DNA from: Moniliella sp. 'wahieum'
Lineage: Eukaryota > Basidiomycota > Moniliellomycetes > Moniliellales > Moniliellaceae
Length of the DNA stretch: 64,000 nt
NCBI GenBank assembly: GCA_003971905.1
Contig: RSEE01000042.1
Location: forward strand, 434,001 to 498,000
Direction: 5' to 3'
The notes under the pieces were generated by a model. The model was given only the letters and a program-made list of their open reading frames with translations, ran no database searches and was not told the origin of the DNA. This document shows positions 51,901 to 61,941 of the stretch, piece by piece. Made by a program: the position numbers and the translations under genes. Positions within the stretch are counted from its first letter, which is position 1, and every line of letters starts with the position of its first letter.

Positions 51901-54900
51901 ATGAGTGGTGTGCCCACCGACTCGGTCCAGCCGCCGCGCCACTCCCCAGCCCCACTCGCCGCGCCCGCACTCGCACCCGCACCCATCCCGCCTTTGCTCC
52001 TTGACGACGACTCGGAGAACGACGAGGTTGACGACAGCCACGTTCCGGCGCGGCCTCGACGAATCCTGGCTGAGCGCACACCGTCTTTTGATGAGGGCGA
52101 CCGGCCAACTCGCTCACCGCGTCCGGAAAAGCCATCCCGACCCAGGCAACAGGAGATGGAACCAGAGGAGTTCGAGGAGGAGGCAGCGGAGGAGGAGGAA
52201 GACGACGAAGAAGAAGAAGAACATGATGATGAACCGGAGCGAGCCGTGTACCACCCACTCTACCCATCCCCACCCCTACTCCTGTTGCCCCCCGCTCCAT
52301 CCCTCACACCAACACGCAGCCGGACTTGGCGTTGGCCGAGGCGGACGAGCGGAACGTGATCAAGATCCTCATCACCACCGACAACCATGTGGGCTACCTA
52401 GAAAATGACCCCGTGCGCGGGCAAGATGCTCTCAACTCGTTCCGCGAGGCACTGCAGATTGCCAAGACCGAGCAGGTGGACATGGTGCTCTTGGCTGGCG
52501 ACTTGTTTCATGACAACCACCCTTCGCGCGACTCGCTGCACCAAGTCATGGGCGCACTGCGCGAGTACACCATGGGCAGTCGGCCGCTGTCACTGGCCTA
52601 CGTGTCGGACCCAAGGGACTCGGCGCATCCCAAGTACAAGTGCGTTTTGGCCGCTCCTGCTTTTTCTGTGTTGTGTTACGCTGCTAACCGCGCTTGCTGT
52701 TGGTATAGGTTTGGGGCGGTGAATTACATGGAACCGTACTACAATGTGGCCATCCCTGTCTTTGCCATTCATGGGAACCACGATGATCGCCAAGGCTTGG
52801 GCCCCGACGGTCCTCTCTCGGCTCTGGACTTGCTCTCTACCGCGGGGTTGATCAACTATTTGGGCAAAAAACAACTTACCTTTGGGCAGCACCTCCCGCC
52901 GCACCGAGCAGCAACAGGTCGACGTCCGTCCCGCCTGATGCAAAAGGGAACCACCAAGTTGGCGCTGTATGGGCTGGGCAATCTACGCGACGAGCGATTG
53001 GCAATGGAGCTACGAATGCGGCGGGTGCGCATGTTCAAGCCGGTCGAAGACAGCGAGGCGTACTTTAACTTGCTGGCTGTACACCAGAACCGGCCGACGC
53101 GGAATGCGCCTGGAAGCGTCCGTGCCCGAAGGCGCCTTTGACGATAGCATTGACCTGGTGGTCTGGGGCCACGAACATAGCCGTACCACACCTGAAACGG
53201 TGCCACAAAAGTCGTACAAGATCTGTCAGCCGGGTTCGACCGTCGTTACCATCCTTAAGCCAGGGCGAGGAGATTGCCAAATCGGTGCGCTGCTGACGAT
53301 TTGTGGGAAAGAGTACGAGGTGGAGCGACGCGAGTTGCAGACCGTACGACCATTTGTGATTGAAGACTTTGATTTGGAAGAAGAGGTGGAGGTACGCGGG
53401 ATCGTCTTGTCGGAAGAACGATCGTACAAGTTGGTGCTCAAGATGCTCGAGGCCAAGATCGAGTCGCTGATTGTACGTGCCAAAGAGCAGTGGGCGGCGC
53501 GGCACAGCAGTCAGCAGGGTACCCCCTCTGACGAGTTGGTCGAATGCCCCTTCCATATTGATCCTTTGCGCGTCAACTTTGAGAAACACGAAGTGGGCAA
53601 ACTTGGTTCGATTTGGGTCCAATTGTTGGGCGAGTGGCCAACCCAAAGGATCTACTGGGCTTCAACCGAAGCGCGTCCAAAAGAAGAACGCCAAGACCGG
53701 ACCGCGTTTGTCGATCCGCAAGAGATGGGCGTGATGGAGCGACTGCAAAAACTCGACCTCAACAAGATCATCTCTTTCTATTGTCCTGGGGCAAGAATTC
53801 GAAGGTCTGCCGGCACTCGTGTTGGACCATGGATTGCAAACGTCAGTAGAGAAGGACGATAAGAACGCATTGAACGAGATTATCCAACGCTCGCTCAAGC
53901 GCCAGATGCGTTCGGCGCTCCAAACGGCGCACGCGAGTGAGAGATTGACATGTCGCTACAAGATTCGTACCAGCAGGAGGTGGACATGGCCAAGGCGCAA
54001 TACGGCGCTGCTCTCGGCCGCCAGCAGGAATGGCGACAATGGTGACCATGGCAGCATGGACCTCGACCGCGCTGGTCCCTCGGCGCCTGCTGCCAGCCGC
54101 CCCACGGGCCGGTCGGCCGCTTCGGCGGCGGCGCGTGCCTGATCCGGACCCCATGGACAATCCGGCGTCGAAGAGCAAGAAGAAGTGCGTGCGCCTCGGG
54201 CGCAAACGGCGCGAGGGCGAGCAGCGGCTGCCCCGGCCGCACGTAAGCCGCCGCGCGCCGGGCGCCAAGCGAGTCGGGAACGAAGGCCTCGGCTTCGGTT
54301 CGGCCGACTCGGCTGCGAGGTCCAGTACGCGCCAGCGCGGCTCGCGACCCAACTATATGAGGGAGGAGGAGGAGGAGGAGGAAGAGGAGGACCAGGAGGA
54401 AGAAGCGGAGGAAGACCAAGACCAGGACGACGGCGCGGGAGTACACCCTGCGCCTCGCTCCCAACTGTTCCTGGGGGCAGCACACCTAGCTGGAACGCGT
54501 TGGAAGACGAACAAGTTCCCGCGCTGGCCGCCGAGGGACAAGCGTCCCGGCCCCAGTCCCTCTCCGCCTCCGCCTCCGCCCAAACGGACGCCGCCACGTC
54601 TCGCTCAGCCGCCCAGGCCACACTGACCAGCTCGGTCGCGGGCGGGGGCGTGGCCGGTCGCTGGCTTTGGGCTTGGGAGTCGGCCCGGGAAGCGGGCAGG
54701 CCGAGGCCGGGGAGGCGCGACTCGCCCACCGCTGGCCAGGGGCGCAACGCGGCTCGGCGCGCGCCTCCGTCCGAGTCGGATTCGGACATTGAGTTTATGG
54801 AGAGTCGCAAGTTCCGTCAACGGGCTTGCGACTTGCCTCCCAGAGTCAGACCCAGCCTACCGCCGTGCTCGTCGTCGTATTTGATCGTGCGAGGCAGTCC

Positions 54901-54964
54901 TCTTGGGACTGGTACCCACGTACCGGTGCCTCGGCACGCTGCACCATACATATGCGTAGAGTGA
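51901..54964 (+). CDS. MRE11: Mre11 double-strand-break repair nuclease
   Basis: This is the manganese-dependent nuclease of the Mre11-Rad50-Nbs1/Xrs2 complex. The ATG at 51901 begins MSGVPTDSVQPPRHSP. An unusual N-terminal extension of about 140 residues follows, ending in a glutamate-rich tract (EEAAEEEEDDEEEEEHDDEP). The phosphoesterase motifs are in order: ITTDNHVGYLENDPVRGQD, LLAGDLFHDNHPSRDS, IHGNHDDRQG, LAVHQNR and VVWGHEHSRT. Then comes the capping domain with QPGSTVVTILKPG, YKLVLKMLEAKIESLIVRAK, and the C-terminal DNA-binding region. An intron at 52640-52708 (branch CTAAC, acceptor TATAG) joins HPKYK to FGAVNY. A low-complexity acidic/basic tail ([18 protein letters not shown], later SESDSDIEFMESRKFRQ) ends at an uncertain stop; I use 54964. 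Frame changes near 52310, 52890, 53110, 53265, 53790 and 53935 are probably indels. Confidence 0.94.
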
Positions 54965-56762
54965 GACGCGGTGGCAGGCCAAAAAGGGCAAACGAGGTAG
55001 TGAAGCTAGCGCCTGGGTGATTGATTAGTCACAGTGGCTCCCGTGACTAGTATGGCTAGGCAATGACTAGTAACTAGTGGTTCAGTAATTTACTACTAGT
55101 GAACAGCGCCAACCAACTTAGTCCTCAACCTCCATTCAACAGGCTAAACCGTTGTAAATGAGGGCTTAGTAGCCTGGCTGGTGTTGGGGGATTGGTGGGT
55201 AAGATCTAAGAGACAACCAGTTATACGGATGGCCATCAGCATCATGCATCAGCCAGCCACAGCCTGGGCGGATGCTTGCTCAACTCTTGAGGAGTCACTA
55301 GTCATAGTCATGCCCTTCCACGGGGCGAAGGGTTGCCGGTTAATCATTGACTGGCTGCCACTGAGGCCCCCCACTCGTGTGGCTTGTGCTGCCACGACGG
55401 TTGAAAGAAGATGCAGGTCCCAGTTCAAGCTGAGCGCTGAGCCACTGAGGGCTATTAGATACTGATTCGAGCCTCTCCCGCGACTCGCTTTTGCCTCGAG
55501 GAGGTTGCGCATTGGTTGAACGTTGAAGTACGTTTGAACCTCGTGCCACTGGAAGATAGTAAGTGGCGTGGTCGGAGTAATTACACAGCTATACAAAAGA
55601 GCATTCGTGCCAGTCGGACTGGGACAGTGGCCACAACAACGGTTGCTATTGGCTCAGCCTGAGGGCTCAGCCTGTGAGCGCTCGTACGCACGTCACAGTG
55701 GCCCGTGCACCTCCCACAGCTGTCTCGATTAAGTTCTAACGGCTGGGCTGCTGAGTACTGAGTATTACAGAGCTGAGTACTAAGACTGAGTATGAGCGTG
55801 CGGGATATGCGTGAGGAATGTTGGGGTCAAAAACCTTATAGACACGAGTGCAGTTCGCCTCCTCATATCTCGATCGTAGGGGCATGTGTTTCAATCGGGC
55901 ACAACCTACTTTTCATTGTGCCGGGCTGTCCAGCGCTGTCCACTGCCTTTTAATGGCACCGCCCTTGTTGTCGCCCACAACAAAAGAGTCAATTGTCCGC
56001 TGAACTTCAACTTGAACTCCACCCAGGCTTGAATGTTTGAGGCCCCGGAAGAATGAACGTGTTCGGAACTCACGTATCAAAGATAGATATTAGATCTGCT
56101 TTGCTCTGCAACTGCCCTCCTCCCCTGCCCGAAGAGCTTGTAGCACGCCGTCTCAGATCTCAGATCTCAGTAACTCAGTACCCAGTCCTCAGTTGAGACA
56201 TCCAGGACCAGGCACAGGAGCACAGTGGTGGATTGGGTTGCCACATTATGCATCTTCGGCGTCGATGAGCGGCCGAGCCGTTGAACGTCTGAACTCCCAA
56301 TCAAGCGTGTGGATGGTGCTCCCTCTATCGTGCTTTAAGCTTTTCAGGCTTCATTAATCATTGCTCTCTCGGCCATTGAGGTCAGAATGCATTCCGCACG
56401 CTGGATTGTTGTTGCACCACTTACGAGCTACTGCCGGACGATGGAATATTGTAGACTCGCTGCGGAGATGGCACTGATGAGTTGGTTACTGTTTCCCGCG
56501 GCTGTGCTGGTAGTATGTCGTTGGTGCACATGCCGTTTGTCCACAAATACCAGACAACAACGGCGCCACCACGCAAGTGATCCCGAAGGCAACAGCGTTA
56601 GCCAACGCTCTGTCTCCGCAACACTTATAAGCCTACCACCCCACCCCCCCACCATTCGTCATCCTGGCATCCCCTAGCACACACGCACCCCTAGTTCACA
56701 CCGTTTCCCCCAGCATTCTTCTCTCCTTCCTAATTCGCTGCACAGAACCTTTCATCGCCATC
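54965..56762. other. Gene-poor region with ACTAGT-type words
   Basis: No gene is recognised. GTGACTAGTATGG, ATGACTAGTAACTAGTGG and related words lie at 55021-55105, TTGAACGTTGAAGTACG at 55513-55540, and CAGATCTCAGATCTCAG at about 56150-56170. The last 120 bp are C/T-rich, a probable promoter. Confidence 0.55.
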
Positions 56763-57582
56763 ATGTCCAACGCTGTCCCTCCAGCGACGAGATGTCCTCC
56801 TCTGAACAACAGGCGCTCCAAAGATTGGACCAAGCTCTGCTCAATCTACGTCGGGATGCCTCGCTGTACGCCCACACCAACCGGCTGAACCGCTCTCAAT
56901 CGGCTTTGGTATCACAAGCGTGGCTTCCCATCGAGGAGGTATTCCAGCCGTCAGCCATCAAAGGAACCAACGAAGAGGAGCTTTCTTCTCTCCGTTCCGA
57001 GGGAATGATACCGCAATGGGGTACAACAGCTACTCCCACCCTTGTTGCAGGTGGCAACAGCCATTTGTTATCGCTTTCTGCCAAGCCCCGTCCTCGTCGC
57101 GTCCGGCCCCAACGCACACCCTGCTCCCATCGTGGCTCCGTTGATTTGCCGCCTCCAAGGGAAGAAGCAGAGGAAAGCCAAGAAGAAGCTACTGAATTTG
57201 ATACGCTGGTCAACCACTTGGTCGCCGCATCCCAAAGTCGGTTGGAAGATCAATGTGCCTTTATGACTGGGCTTCGGTCGGATGTCGCTTCCTACACCTC
57301 TTCGTCCGACATGTCGGAAGATCCACCCACACCCGAAATGGGGCGGGCCTAGACTGGCCTCTTCCCTCGCCCCTTTCCTCCCCTCGGTCGTTAACTTCTC
57401 GTCTCCCTTCGTCCTCTGCTGGATCCCATCCTCCGCCCTCGTCGTTTCCGCGCCACGCACTCAACTTTACCATCCCCGTCCGGCGCTCTACCAAGCGAAT
57501 CAGCCGACTTTGGAAAGGATCCAGTCTGGCCGCCGGTGCAACCGGCGAACTGCACAGTGCTGGTCGTTGCCAAACCGATTGA
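56763..57582 (+). CDS. Unrecognised protein, about 270 residues
   Basis: I do not recognise the family. An ATG at 56763 (ATCATGTCC) starts MSNAVPP and joins, after one frame change near 56785, to MSSSEQQALQRLDQALLNLR then RDASLYAHTNRLNRSQSALV. That N-terminal part looks helical, followed by AWLPIEEVFQPSAIKGT. A middle segment is basic (KPRPRRVRPQRTPCSHRG), then an acidic stretch (REEAEESQEEATEFDTLVNH), LVAASQSRLEDQCAFMTGLR and SDVASYTSSSDMSEDPPTPE. After a stop at 57352 the next frame resumes with NFTIPVRRSTKRISRLWKGS, suggesting that the true C-terminus lies at 57582. It may be a cytosolic or nuclear adaptor; no catalytic motif is seen. Confidence 0.6.
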
Positions 57583-58336
57583 TTGATCTCTCTTACGCAC
57601 GTGTCATGTTCTCTTAGGGTCTTGTCGCCAACCGATCGTTATTCCCGCCCCCCACTCTCGTTCCCAGTCGCCTTTCCTGTCCATGGCATGCACCGTGCTT
57701 GGGCGATTCGCACTGCTGTTCTACTACCAATGGCGCAGGCGCCTGCCGATATTGTACCACCAATTTGCGTTGGTTCTCACCACCGCCACACACCTCCACA
57801 TCGCCCTCATATTATACACCCTTCCTGTGCTGTTGTTAATGGTGTTTTTTCTTGTTGCTCTTCCCGCTCCTGTCATCATGTCATCGATCATCGCGTAATG
57901 TATGTCTACTCGCTTCAGCACGGCGGTCCGAGGGATGGTGCGCGCGACAAAAGATGCGCAGGTAGTAGTGCTGTCCTGGTTCGTTTTTTCGTATCCGTAT
58001 ACCACATTGATGTGGCGGGCAACCGCGCCTGCCGCAACCGTCCCGTGTGACCATCACCTGTTGGCGGTTGCTAAAAGCCAGGCCGCCGCCCAGCCAACCC
58101 AACGGCTGCCATGGCGGAATTCCGCTGCGGCATCTGGCCAGGGGCGGAACGGGCGGGGCGGGCTGAATTCGATGGCTGCAAACGGCGCCAACACGCTGGC
58201 CCACCACCTTCTGCCGTCGCCGTTGCTGTCCTTTGCGCGTGAATGTGAGCGCCTGCTCCCCGCCTAGTCTCTGCGTCTCGGTGCTGACCCTTGCCCGCCT
58301 GCGTTCTGACCCTGCCCCTGCCCCTGTCCCGCAGCC
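57583..58336. other. VMA3 promoter region with likely leader intron
   Basis: No gene is recognised. The DNA directly before the VMA3 start ends CCTGTCCCGCAG followed by CCATG, so an acceptor sits two bases before the start codon. A donor-like GTGAATG is present near 58240, suggesting a leader intron. Confidence 0.5.
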
Positions 58337-58839
58337 ATGACTGCCACTAACTTCAACACGGAGCTGTGCCCCGTCTACGCGCCCTTTTTCGGCGCCATGG
58401 GCTGTGCTGCGGCCATTGTGTTTACCTGCTTTGGCGCTTCGTACGGCACGGCCAAGCGCGTGTCGGTCTGAGCGCGATGGGTGTCCTGCGCCCCGACTTG
58501 CTCATCAAGTCCATCATCCCCGTCATTATGGCCGGTATCGTGGCCATCTACGGTCTGGTGGTCTCGGTACTCATCTCCTCGGGGATCAAGTCGCCCATGT
58601 CGCTGTACGCCGGCTTTGTCCAGCTCGGCGCCGGCTTGTCCGTTGGCCTGGCTGGTCTTGCAGCTGGGTTTGCGATTGGCGTGGTAGGGGACGCAGGCGT
58701 GCGCGGTACGGCACAGCAGCCTCGTCTGTTCATTGGCATGGTGCTCATCCTCATTTTTGCCGAGGTGCTCGTCTATGGCTTGATTGTCGCCCTCATCATG
58801 AACACCCGTGTCCAAGACGACATTGGCTGCTCGCTGTAA
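58337..58839 (+). CDS. VMA3: V-ATPase proteolipid subunit c (Vma3)
   Basis: This is the proton-carrying ring subunit of the vacuolar H+-ATPase V0 sector. The ATG at 58337 begins [20 protein letters not shown] then [20 protein letters not shown] (first helix). Helix 2 is [20 protein letters not shown] then [10 protein letters not shown], helix 3 [20 protein letters not shown], and helix 4 [20 protein letters not shown] with the essential Glu in FAE. It ends [19 protein letters not shown] and the short N-terminus mark subunit c rather than c' or c''. A one-base loss near 58457 breaks the frame within AK-AGVGLSAMG. In helix 4, EVLVYGL is one residue shorter than the usual EVLGLYGL, either a 3-nt loss in the assembly or a real variant. 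Confidence 0.96.
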
Positions 58840-59645
58840 TCCCCCCGTCTTTTTTCACCGCACTGTGAAACGTTCGGAGAAGGCTTGGGGCCATGGTGCG
58901 GTTCACTTTGTCCTAGTGTTCTCCCTTTGTCTCTCGTCCTTCGTCCCTCGTCCTTCGTCCCTCGTCTCACACCCCTCATCCCTTGCCCTGCCTCTCCTCT
59001 CCTCCCTCTCCTTTCCCTCACTCTCTCTTTTCATCCATGGTTCACCATTTGGGGAGGACCCACCCGCCCTAACCCCTATTTCATGCCAAGCACCACAACG
59101 GCGTCTGTTCCGGACCCATTCTCCCTCCCTGCCCTAAAGAGTTAACGGTCAAATGTATGCAGTGGTGTGCGACGCCTGCTTTTTGTTTCTTCTTTCTTCG
59201 CCCACGTCGTACATGTGTCCGAGCCTGGCTGGTAGGTGGAGGAAGTACTGCAATGCTCCCTAAGCATCGACCTGGAGACCTGTGCCAGTGTGGCAACCTT
59301 TCTCTGTTCAATCTGTTGAGACACTTGGGATCAGGGCATGGACCGAACAAATGACTACATGGCGGCTACATCGTTCGAGGAACAAATGTGCGACAAAAGG
59401 GGAACGTCAGCGGCGGGTTGAGTCATGTATAAAAAAGTAAATTCGCGTCCTCCCCATGCGTTGTAATGCTCCTCTCGTTGGCATCGAGCGCAATGGTAAT
59501 AGGCAGAGAAAAGGATGGGCAAGGGACGCGAAGAGGCATGTCGCCATACGGCGAGAGGGAAGAGAGAGGGGAAGGTACCTTCCCACTTCCCCACCATCTA
59601 CCTGTAATAAAAGGGATGGGCGTGTTTGGCGTCATGTATCTCTCG
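58840..59645. other. Convergent 3' region of VMA3 and the GMC gene
   Basis: C/T-rich DNA at 58920-59030 contains tandem CGTCCTTCGTCCCT-type units (58936-58970). No gene is recognised. Confidence 0.55.
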
Positions 59646-61941
59646 TTACAGCAACAAGGCAACCGCCCCAAGGACGAGAATCCCCACTCCCACTGTCGAA
59701 ACCAGAGGGTGGGCCGCACCACTTTTGTGCGTTTTGGTAGAAGCTGCATGCGTGCCCGAGGCGCTGGCGGTAGCAGGGACACTGCCGGTGGCCGTCGGGT
59801 TGGTAGAGACGGTGGTGCCGTTGGTGCGATGGCCTTGTAGGTTTGGTTGTTGGCCTTGGCCTTGATCAGATCGGCGCCAATCTCAGCGAGGCCATACGTG
59901 ATGGTCATGAGATGCTGCGACATGGAGAGCGGCGGGACGGAGAATCGATGACGCGAAGATGTTGGGTTTGTACACAGCAAACTCGCCATCCCACCACCCC
60001 GCCCAACTCGAGCGGTAACATGGAGCAGGACGAGCTGGGGTGGTACTCGGTTCCGGACGTGTTAGCCACATACGTGTTCCAATCAGCGTCCGACTGCACC
60101 GCCGCTCCCGGCGCCAATTCCGTCGCGGCAAATTGGGTTAGCGGCGCGGTCGTACCCACAGTCCGGGCCAAGCGGCAGCCTTCCCGCATGATCGTCACAT
60201 CCTCCTCGTGCAACAGGTAGCCAGGGTCCACAGCGGGATGGTCAAAGGGAGAGGTGTGTTGATCTTGACGCTGCCACGGGAAACCGGGTGCTGGAGACCA
60301 CACTCGACGAGAATGTTGCCATACGTGTTGCCAAGCAGAATCTCGACGGCCGGCACGTCGTGCGGGTACATATTGTCGACCAGCTCGATGCTCGTCGCGT
60401 GGAAGCCAGCTTTGACGCTGGCCGGCGCATCGTATGCGTCCACGTAGGAGGCAATGTTGGAACGGTACTTGGAAAGGAAGGTGGTCACATTGCCGCCCAG
60501 CACCTTACTGAGCGGAATGTAGGCCGTAGCCGAGTTGACGTAACTGTCCACCGTCGCATTGCCCGTCACTTTGGCCGGGGCAATGGTGGTGTTGATGGCC
60601 GGAGAAAACTTGACCGAGCTAGAGAGGTGGTCTTGCAGATGGAACCCGACACCGGGCACGTTGGCCACTTGCGCAATTCCCAACGGGTCCAGTACCGAGG
60701 CATCAGCCACGCCCGACAGCTGAAGCAGCTGCGGGGACCCAATCACACCAGCCGAAAGGATGACCTCGTTGCTAGCGTTGACAGTATAGTTGGCCTGGCC
60801 TGGCCCGGCAGCAAACTCAACCCCGGTCGCGGTGGGAGGAGAGGTGGTGTTGTCAAAGAGAATCTTGGTGGCTTGGTACCCGTCAGGACATAGAGATTGG
60901 GCCGGTCCAGATTCGGGTCCAGGTAACCGTCGCGAGCAAAGGAACGCGTCCAGTTGGCCGGGTTGATGGAACGACATGGACAAGAAGGGGCCTGAGTTGT
61001 TCCCTCCGTATGCATCCTGGTTAATCTCCATGTTGGCCGCCGTCGCCGCAGCACCGAGGAACGCGCCCACGTCTTCGTACGTAAAGCCAGGGTACGAATG
61101 GTGAATCGGGCCAGAGCTGCCATGGTAGGAAGCATTGTAAGGGACCAAGGTTCCCTGGTAGCCTGGGTTCCCGGATGCAATGATCGCTTCAGCCTCGTCA
61201 TCGATGGGGGTGTAGGTTTCCGATCGTTTCATCGCGTCCAGCACATTGTTCCAGGACCAGATGTCTTGGGCAGCGCTGCTCACGTTGGCCATCAGGTTGG
61301 ACCAGCTGTTCTGCTCTACCTCGGGCTGCCGCACAAGGTAGAGCCCATTGATGGCTGACGAACCACCGAGCGTTTTGCCCCGCGGCCACGGAAGCTGACG
61401 GTTGAACAAGTGGATTGGGAGGTGGTAAGGTAGGCCCAATCCATGTCGGTCCCGACGGAAGAGTTGTACAGCTAAGATGCAAAATAGTAGGAAGAAAGGA
61501 AAGGGCCACAGTTAACGGAGGGAACCCTAGAGGGACAACTGGAGAAGGGTATATAATAGGAGGGATAGAAAAGAGAGAGCGACGTACATTGGCTGCAGGG
61601 ATCGTGACGCTGGGATCGTCGCCTTCGCCACTGGGGCCGGCCTCGATGACGACGACGGTCAAGTTGGCCTGTTCCGTCAGGCGCGAGGCCAGCACCAGAC
61701 CAGCATTGCCGCCGCCTACAATGACATAGTCGAACGCCTGGCGGTCAAACGCCTGGCCGTTGTTCGAAATGCCAGCCGGGGCGGTGGGGGCTGCGCGGCC
61801 GAACAGGCGGCCACGAGAGGGAGCAGTGGCAGCAGCAGCGGTGGCAGCAGCAGCAGCAGCAGCAGCAGCAGTGGTGGCCAGTAGGGCCGAGCACAGCACC
61901 GAGCGTCGTGCCGGGCGGGAGGACGACGAGGACAATGCCAT
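59646..61941 (-). CDS. Secreted, membrane-anchored GMC oxidoreductase
   Basis: This FAD-dependent glucose-methanol-choline oxidoreductase (aryl-alcohol oxidase, glucose oxidase or dehydrogenase-like) has an unknown substrate. The ATG at 61941 starts a signal peptide with a long polyalanine core ([20 protein letters not shown]). FAD motif: [20 protein letters not shown], then [18 protein letters not shown] signature 1 is [19 protein letters not shown] (about 61330-61385) and signature 2 [20 protein letters not shown] (about 60710-60770). The active-site block [12 protein letters not shown] (His) and [19 protein letters not shown] (second His) lie near 60030 and 59900. The C-terminal tail is Thr/Ala/Ser-rich and ends [17 protein letters not shown] at 59646, a GPI or tail-anchor signal. 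An intron at 61472-61587 (GTACGT...TCTTAG) joins IPAAN to LYNSSVGTD. Frame changes near 61395, 60900, 60220, 59990 and 59850 are probably indels. Several N-glycosylation sequons occur. Confidence 0.92.
61844..61872 (-). repeat. (CAG)n microsatellite encoding polyalanine
   Basis: About nine uninterrupted GCA/CAG triplets on the plus strand read as GCT alanine codons on the coding strand, extending the hydrophobic core of the GMC signal peptide. More interrupted CAG triplets flank it (61823-61843). Confidence 0.9.
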
